Source: CAZRIP01 sp964600165 (GTDB taxonomy: Bacteria; Elusimicrobiota; Elusimicrobia; UBA1565; UBA9628). From it: a stretch of DNA of 9,950 bases. Shown here one piece after another: positions 5,452-9,950 of the stretch. The notes beneath the pieces were generated by a model. That model saw nothing but the letters and a program-made list of their open reading frames with translations, was not told the DNA's origin and searched no databases. The stretch covers positions 1-9,950 of the forward strand of contig CAZRIP010000123.1 of NCBI GenBank assembly GCA_964600165.1, given 5' to 3'. Position numbers and translations under genes: made by a program. Positions within the stretch are counted from its first letter, which is position 1. Each line of letters begins with the position of its first letter.

Positions 5452-6509
5452 GCGCCCACCTTGATGTCGGACCACGTGTCGTTCCAGAGCTGCGACGTCG
5501 CCGGGTCGAGCAGCGCGTGGAACTGGAGCTTCGACGCGATCTTCTCATCGGGAAAGACGCGCGGGTCCTTGCGCAGGCCCGGCTCGAGCAGCGCCTTCGC
5601 TTTCGCGTTGGGCGTCGCGTAGCGCACCGTGTCCGCGATGTCGGCGCCGACCTCGGGCTCGAGAAGATAGTCGACCAGGCGCAGCGCGTCCTCGCGGTTC
5701 TGGCTGCCGCGCACGAGACAGAGGCTGTCGACCCACATGTAGCTCCCTTCTTTCGGGATCACGTAGTCGAGCTGCGGGTTCTCCTTGCTCGCCTGCAGCA
5801 CGTCGCCGGACCAGGCCATCGACATGAAGAGCTCGCCGGCCACGAGGCTGTCCATGTAGGTCGAGCTCGTGTACTGCTTGACGAGCGGGCGCTGCTTGAG
5901 CAAAAGATCGCGCACGTCCTTGAACGAGGCGTCGTCGGCGTCGGTCTCCTTGTGGCCCGTCATGAGCAGGGCGGTCGAGATGACGTCGCGCGCGTTATCC
6001 AGCATGCTGATCTTGCCGGAGAACTTCTCGTCCCAGAGGTCCTTCCACGACGTCGGGGCCTTGGGCATCAGCTTCTTGTTGAAGCCGATGCCCGTCGTGC
6101 CCCAGAGATAAGGCACGGAGAACGCGTTGTCGGGGTCGAAGGGCGTGTTGCGGAACTGGGGGTCGATGTTGCCGGCGTTTTTCAGCGCGCCCGGCGGGTA
6201 CGCGTCGATGACGTTCAAGCCCTTTAGGCGCGGCATCATGTAATCCGTGCCGATGATGAGGTCGTAGCCGCGCGCGCCGCTGCGCAGCTTCGCGAACATC
6301 TCCTCCTCGTCGGCGAACTCTTCGTAGTTGACCTTGATGCCGGTCTTCTGGGTGAAGTTCGCGAGGGTGTCCTTGCCGATGTACTTGGACCAGTTGAAGA
6401 AGTTGACCTCGCGGACCTTGGGGCCCGACGAGCAGGCGGCGAGCAGCGACGGGAACGTCGCGGCGGCCAGGCCCATCTTGAGGAAGTCGCGGCGGGTGAC
6501 GTCGGCCAT
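5448..6509 (-). CDS. potD: polyamine-type ABC transporter substrate-binding lipoprotein (PotD-like)
   Basis: A 353-aa extracytoplasmic binding protein. The N-terminus has both a twin-arginine motif (TRRDFLKMG, R6-R7) and a lipobox LAAC with Cys26, so it is probably exported folded by Tat and then lipidated. Conserved PotD-family features include FNWSKYI (W40, Y43), YDLIIGTDY (82-90), LDNARDV with D171 and D175, W233 in MAWSGD, and W259-D261 in MWVDSL, which correspond to ligand-contacting residues in E. coli PotD. Substrate is therefore likely spermidine or putrescine, though related opine and amino-acid-amide binders cannot be excluded. The ATG overlaps the potA stop (TGATG). Using Tat rather than Sec differs from the E. 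coli protein. Confidence 0.88.
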   Translation of the reverse strand: MADVTRRDFLKMGLAAATFPSLLAACSSGPKVREVNFFNWSKYIGKDTLANFTQKTGIKVNYEEFADEEEMFAKLRSGARGYDLIIGTDYMMPRLKGLNVIDAYPPGALKNAGNIDPQFRNTPFDPDNAFSVPYLWGTTGIGFNKKLMPKAPTSWKDLWDEKFSGKISMLDNARDVISTALLMTGHKETDADDASFKDVRDLLLKQRPLVKQYTSSTYMDSLVAGELFMSMAWSGDVLQASKENPQLDYVIPKEGSYMWVDSLCLVRGSQNREDALRLVDYLLEPEVGADIADTVRYATPNAKAKALLEPGLRKDPRVFPDEKIASKLQFHALLDPATSQLWNDTWSDIKVGA

Positions 6510-7627
6510 CAATGCTTGCCGTTCGGAGACGGCTCGAGCAGCAGAAAATCGTCCGGCTTGACGTCGGCCCACACTTGAGAGCCCGCGGCGCGGCGGTCGC
6601 GGTGCTGGAGGTCCATGGAGACCGACATCAGCGGCTTGCCGGCCTCGCCGAAGGGCTTGATGAAGATCTGGCTCGCGTTGCCGAGGTATACGTTGTCGAG
6701 CAGCGCCGCCTTGAGCCTGACGGCGCCGTTGGAGCCTTCCCCGTCGCCGTAGCGCACGGAGATCCGTTCGGGCCGGATCGCGACGGCGAAATCCTCGCCG
6801 ATCTTGACGGGCAGGCAGGCCGGTCGCGGCAGCTCGATCTCGATCGAGTCCTCGAGCTTGATCTTCACCCTTCCGTTCTCCGCGGCGAGCAGACGCGCCG
6901 AAAGGACGTTCGCCGCGCCGATGAAATCCGCTACAAAAGCCGTTTTCGGGCGCTCGTAGATCTCGTCCGGCGCCCCGAGCTGCTCGATGACTCCATGGTT
7001 GAAGACGGCGATGCGGTCCGACATCGTCATCGCCTCCTCCTGGTCGTGCGTGACGTAGATGAAGGTGATGCCCAGGCGCTTTTGGATCGACTTGAGCTCC
7101 AGCTGCATCTCCTTGCGCAGCTTCAAATCGAGCGCGCCGAGCGGCTCGTCGAGCAGCAGCAGCGGCGGCCGGTTGACCAGCGCGCGCGCGAGCGCGACCC
7201 TCTGCATCTGCCCGCCGGAAAGCGAGGTCACGCGGCGCTTCTCGAACCCGGCGAGCTTGACCAGGGCCAGCGCGTCCTTGACCCGCTGACCGATCTCCGA
7301 CTCCGGGACTTTCTCGATGCGCAGGCCGAAGGCGACGTTGTCGAACACGTCGTAATGCGGGAACAGCGCGTAGTGCTGGAAGACGGTGTGCAGGTCGCGG
7401 CGGTACGCCGGCTGCGAGGTGACGTCTTTGCCGTCGAGAAGGACGCGGCCGGTATCGGGCGTCTCGAAGCCCGCGACGATGCGCAAGGTCGTCGTTTTGC
7501 CGCAGCCGGACGGACCGAGGAACGTCAAAAACTCGGCGCGCTTGATCGAAAGCGAAAGATCCTTGAGGACCTGCGTCCCGCCGAACGACTTGCTGATCCC
7601 CTCGAGCTCGAGGAGCGAATCCGACAT
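6509..7627 (-). CDS. potA: polyamine-type ABC transporter ATP-binding protein (PotA-like)
   Basis: A 372-aa ATPase with Walker A GPSGCGKTT (38-46), Q-loop at Q84 (VFQHYALFP), signature LSGGQ (136-140), Walker B LLLLDEP (156-162) and switch His194 (YVTHDQEEA). A C-terminal TOBE-like domain follows (about 240-365). Length and motifs match PotA/PotG/UgpC-class importers. It is the first gene of the operon and its stop overlaps the potD start by one base. No Shine-Dalgarno precedes the ATG; a TACGAT hexamer lies exactly six bases upstream, compatible with a leaderless transcript. Confidence 0.9.
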   Translation of the reverse strand: MSDSLLELEGISKSFGGTQVLKDLSLSIKRAEFLTFLGPSGCGKTTTLRIVAGFETPDTGRVLLDGKDVTSQPAYRRDLHTVFQHYALFPHYDVFDNVAFGLRIEKVPESEIGQRVKDALALVKLAGFEKRRVTSLSGGQMQRVALARALVNRPPLLLLDEPLGALDLKLRKEMQLELKSIQKRLGITFIYVTHDQEEAMTMSDRIAVFNHGVIEQLGAPDEIYERPKTAFVADFIGAANVLSARLLAAENGRVKIKLEDSIEIELPRPACLPVKIGEDFAVAIRPERISVRYGDGEGSNGAVRLKAALLDNVYLGNASQIFIKPFGEAGKPLMSVSMDLQHRDRRAAGSQVWADVKPDDFLLLEPSPNGKH

Positions 7628-7633
7628 GACGAG

Positions 7634-7639
7634 ATCGTA
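7634..7639 (-). promoter_or_regulatory. candidate -10 element of the pot operon
   Basis: The minus strand reads TACGAT, then six bases, then the potA ATG. No convincing -35 lies 16-18 bases upstream. The call rests on the same spacing seen upstream of the two plus-strand genes at 2698 and 2928. Confidence 0.3.
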
Positions 7640-7699
7640 TCAAATTGTCGACGAAATTCAGGGGACCAAAGGGCCCTTTTTTCAACGGGCTTTCGCACT

Positions 7700-7717
7700 A
7701 CTCTTGTCGGCAAGAGT
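7700..7717. repeat. hairpin in the kinase-potA intergenic region
   Basis: ACTCTTG and CAAGAGT form a perfect 7-bp stem around a 4-base loop. There is no T-tract on either side, so it is not a classical terminator. It lies four bases from the larger palindrome and may be part of the same regulatory or processing element. Confidence 0.5.
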
Positions 7718-7720
7718 TCG

Positions 7721-7742
7721 TCATCCGCCACGTGGCGGATGA
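7721..7742. promoter_or_regulatory. 22-bp perfect palindrome between kinase and pot operon
   Basis: TCATCCGCCAC is followed directly by its exact reverse complement, with CACGTG at the centre. It begins eight bases after the kinase stop and lies about 95 bases upstream of the potA start. A perfect even palindrome without a loop suits a dimeric repressor or activator site for the pot operon; as RNA it could also stabilise the kinase mRNA 3' end. No T-tract follows it, so intrinsic termination is unlikely. Confidence 0.5.
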
Positions 7743-7749
7743 TGAAGAG

Positions 7750-9456
7750 TCATGCTTTCTTGAGCGGGATCGAGAACCAGAACTCGCTGCCCTTGCCGAG
7801 CTCGCTGCGCAGGCCCGCGTCGCCGCCGTGCGCCTGCGCGACGGTCTTCACGAACGCTAAGCCCAAGCCGAACCCCGGGATCTGGCCCGTGAAGTGCTCG
7901 TCGATCTGGTAGAACTTGCGAAAGAGCTTAGGCTGCTCCTCGCCGGGGATGCCGGGGCCGTTGTCGGTCACGGAGATCTTGAGCGTCCCGTCCTTCGCCT
8001 CGGCGCGCAGCGCGGTCTTCCTGTCCGGCTTCGTGTTGAACTTGACCGAGTTCTCGATGAGGTTCGCGATCGCTTCTTTCAGCAGAAACGCGTCGCCGTG
8101 CACTTTCGGCAAGTCCTCGAGCGCGGTCTCGTCCCAGTCGATCTCGGCGCCCTTGAGGACGGGTTGGAGCGCGTTCAAGACGGCGTCGACCGTGTCGCTC
8201 AGATGGAAGTCGGACTTCTCGAGCACGATGTTCGCGGGGCTTTGCACGGTCGAGAACGTGATGAGCTTCTCGACCAGGCGCTGGAGCTTCTCGGCCTCCG
8301 TCCGGACCTTTCCGAGCGCGCCCTTCTGCATGTCGTTGAGCGACTCCGGCTCGCCCAAGAGGATCTCGGTGAAGCCGAGCGCGACGGCGAGCGGCGTGCG
8401 CAGCTTGTGCGAGACGATCGACAGGAAATTGCGCGACAGCGTCTCCCCCCGCTTCTCGAGCGTCGCGTCGTGGAAGACGAACAGATAGCCCGCGGGGTCC
8501 TTCTCGTCGCCGAGCCGATCGGCCACGCCCGCGAGGATCAGCAGCTTGGGCTCGGGGCGCTGGAGCTCGACGGGCGTGATGCGCGCGCGCCCGGCGAAGA
8601 CGTCGTCGAAAACGGGCTTGATGGAGAAACCGGACGCGGCGTCTTGCAGCGTGTCGACGACTTTTTCCTGCGCGCCGAGCAGCGCGCGCGCCGAGGGATT
8701 GATCAGCAGCACGCGCCCGGCCGGGTCGGTCCAGACCAAGCCCTCGCGCGTCTCGTGAAAGATCGTCTCGAGCTTCTCCTTCTCCTGGCGGATGGTCGTG
8801 AACAAGAGCGAGTTCGAGATCGCCATGTCGTTGAACGCCGTGGCGAGCAGGCCGATCTCGTCGCCGCTTTTGATCTCGACGCGCGCGCTGAAGTCACCTT
8901 TGCCGATGGCGCGCGCCGCGGCGGCGAGCCTCGGGATCGGCCGCGTGATCCAGCCGACGATGAGGACCGTGCCGAGGATCGCGAGGCCCGTCGCGGCGAG
9001 GGCGATGACGGCGATTTGGCGCTTGGGCTCACGCAAAGCTTCGTCGAGCGACGTGTCGTTGAAGCCCAGGCGCGCCGAGCCGATCGTCTTCGCGCCGACG
9101 ACGAGCGGGACCACGACGTCGTAGGAGGTGACGGGGTCCTTCATCGTCTCGCCGATGCGCTCCGGCCGGGTGTGCGAGAGGATCTTGTCGTGGTCGTCCA
9201 TCACCGCCGCGTAGGTGACGGCCTTTTCCTTCGCGGTCTCCTCGACGACGAAATGGAGCTGGAACGGGTCGATCTTCGGGAAGATCGCCTCGCGCGCTCG
9301 GCGCGCGAAGAAGTCTCCGCGCAGGCGCATCTCGGAGCGGAGGTCCAGCTCGACGCGCTTGAAAAGCCGCTGCGCCATCAGGCCGATCACGCCGAGCACG
9401 AACAGGCAGACGAGCGCCGTGATCTTGAACGTGACGGACTTGAGCGGATTTCGCAT
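7750..9456 (-). CDS. membrane sensor histidine kinase (HAMP-PAS-HisKA-HATPase)
   Basis: A 568-aa kinase. TM1 lies at about 9-28, an extracytoplasmic sensor domain at about 30-145, TM2 at about 147-169, HAMP at about 170-222, a PAS-like domain at about 225-335, HisKA with phospho-acceptor H350 (FLSIVSHKLRTPL), and a HATPase_c domain with N-box NLIENSVKFN (465-474), G1 DNGPGI (498-503), F-box FRKFYQ and G2 GFGLGLAF (528-535). The residue after the histidine is Lys351, where most HisKA kinases have Glu or Asp; the fold is otherwise complete. It probably autophosphorylates in response to an envelope signal and passes phosphate to a response regulator, but none is encoded next to it. Its ATG overlaps the stop of the FN3/FlgD-domain gene (TGATG), so the two are co-translated. 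Confidence 0.88.
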   Translation of the reverse strand: MRNPLKSVTFKITALVCLFVLGVIGLMAQRLFKRVELDLRSEMRLRGDFFARRAREAIFPKIDPFQLHFVVEETAKEKAVTYAAVMDDHDKILSHTRPERIGETMKDPVTSYDVVVPLVVGAKTIGSARLGFNDTSLDEALREPKRQIAVIALAATGLAILGTVLIVGWITRPIPRLAAAARAIGKGDFSARVEIKSGDEIGLLATAFNDMAISNSLLFTTIRQEKEKLETIFHETREGLVWTDPAGRVLLINPSARALLGAQEKVVDTLQDAASGFSIKPVFDDVFAGRARITPVELQRPEPKLLILAGVADRLGDEKDPAGYLFVFHDATLEKRGETLSRNFLSIVSHKLRTPLAVALGFTEILLGEPESLNDMQKGALGKVRTEAEKLQRLVEKLITFSTVQSPANIVLEKSDFHLSDTVDAVLNALQPVLKGAEIDWDETALEDLPKVHGDAFLLKEAIANLIENSVKFNTKPDRKTALRAEAKDGTLKISVTDNGPGIPGEEQPKLFRKFYQIDEHFTGQIPGFGLGLAFVKTVAQAHGGDAGLRSELGKGSEFWFSIPLKKA

Positions 9457-9950
9457 CAGTAGAGCACCGCGATCTTGAACTTCTGCGTCGAGACGCCGCC
9501 GCCGACGTGCTTCTCGATGACGACGACGTAGCCGCCCGGCGCGACGGTCAGGCCGGAGCCGCTCTTGCCCGACCAGTTGATGACCTGGTTGCCCTGCCCG
9601 AGATCGACCGACTGCTGATAGACCAGCTGCCCGTTGAGCGTGTAGATCTTGAGCACGGCCGTTCCCGCCGTGTCCATGTAGAGGCCGATCTGCGTGGCGC
9701 TGGTCGCCGGATTGAACGGGTTCGGCCAGTTGTAGGGCTTGTTGATCGGCGACGTGCCGCCGGGGATGAAGACGGGCACGCCTTGGCTCACGTTCGAGAA
9801 CGGCCCGATGACGCCGTTGTTGGCGCGCGCGCGGACCTCGGCGAAGTAGCTCTTGCCGGTGGCGAGGCCGGAGAGAGACGCGCTCGCCACGGTGACGTTG
9901 CCGTTGAAGACGTCGTTGCCGCCGGCCGTGCTGCCGACGAGCAGGTTGTA
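9456..9950 (-). CDS. 3' end of a secreted protein with FN3 and FlgD-like C-terminal domains (partial)
   Basis: The last 164 residues are visible; the frame stays open to the right edge, so the gene continues outside the window. Residues 1-60 of the visible part form the end of a fibronectin type III domain (LSGLATGKSYFAEVRARANN, then GPFSNVS). After a short linker comes PYNWPNPFNPAT and a beta-sandwich of the FlgD Ig-like type (AVLKIYTLNGQLVY, WSGKSGSGLTVAPGGYVVVIE) that ends the protein. Such domains close long secreted or surface proteins in several diderm phyla and often act in secretion or surface attachment. It is probably a large exported protein. Translation is coupled to the sensor kinase downstream. 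Confidence 0.8.
   Translation of the reverse strand, partial: YNLLVGSTAGGNDVFNGNVTVASASLSGLATGKSYFAEVRARANNGVIGPFSNVSQGVPVFIPGGTSPINKPYNWPNPFNPATSATQIGLYMDTAGTAVLKIYTLNGQLVYQQSVDLGQGNQVINWSGKSGSGLTVAPGGYVVVIEKHVGGGVSTQKFKIAVLY

Noticed and set aside
7668..7682. AAAGGGCCCTTT palindrome followed by Ts as a terminator
   Set aside because: It would act on the plus strand, where no gene precedes it, and it has no loop.
5448..7685. 745-aa fusion frame covering potD with a long N-terminal extension
   Set aside because: The extension is an out-of-frame reading of potA; the real potD starts at the TGATG overlap with a Tat-lipoprotein signal.
6512..7912. 466-aa plus-strand open frame opposite potA
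   Set aside because: Low-complexity antisense shadow; the minus-strand frame has every ABC ATPase motif.
7894..9462. 522-aa plus-strand open frame opposite the histidine kinase
   Set aside because: It is an Arg/Asp/Glu-rich shadow produced by GC-rich codon use of the kinase; it shows no domain signal.
1..9950. CRISPR array or insertion sequence
   Set aside because: No regularly spaced repeats and no transposase motifs were seen on either strand.

Overview
The window splits into two parts that do not look alike. Bases 1 to about 2290 are visibly richer in A+T and hold genes on the minus strand. From about 2530 to the end the DNA is GC-rich with housekeeping-type genes. The host appears to be a Gram-negative-type (diderm) bacterium: it has a Tat-exported lipoprotein substrate-binding protein, a two-membrane-style histidine kinase, and a secreted protein ending in an FN3 domain plus a FlgD/PNPFNP-type C-terminal domain. 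Such C-terminal domains are frequent in Elusimicrobiota, Ignavibacteria and relatives. I lean towards a high-GC Elusimicrobiota-like genome, but only weakly.

Region 1 (1-2283) reads as an integron gene-cassette array on the minus strand. An attC site lies at 105-180, with R''/R' core sites, L''/L' boxes carrying one extrahelical base, and a structured terminal loop. The cassette upstream of it begins at a core site at 2277-2283 that is exactly complementary to the attC R'' box, as expected for one excisable cassette of about 2.17 kb. It carries two genes overlapping by four bases (ATGA): a 501-aa protein with two helicase-associated (HA) domains, a Cys-rich zinc ribbon, two GEW-type repeats and a PD-(D/E)XK nuclease domain, then a 158-aa PIN-domain nuclease. 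I propose this pair as a candidate undescribed nuclease system, possibly anti-phage or mobile. The next cassette starts at base 110 and runs off the left edge, with a near-consensus promoter and the first nine codons of a gene. No integron integrase or convincing attI is visible.

Region 2 (2284-2697) is non-coding: an inverted repeat, a degenerate tRNA-like sequence on the plus strand (2456-2530), and a strong intrinsic terminator (2619-2655).

Region 3 (2698-3743, plus strand) has a 56-aa single-pass membrane microprotein and a secreted, cysteine-rich protein with an HESLH zinc-protease-like motif.

Region 4 (3746-7627, minus strand) is a complete spermidine/putrescine-type ABC importer operon in the order potA-potD-potB-potC, every junction overlapping by one or four bases. 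It converges on region 3, with the two stop codons inside one 8-bp palindrome.

Region 5 (7628-9950, minus strand) holds an intergenic stretch with a 22-bp perfect palindrome and a hairpin, a HAMP-PAS-HisKA sensor kinase, and, overlapping its start, the 3' end of a secreted FN3/FlgD-domain protein gene cut by the right edge. Three genes that start transcription units (the microprotein, the HESLH protein and potA) have a TANNNT hexamer exactly six bases before an ATG and no Shine-Dalgarno, suggesting leaderless transcripts.
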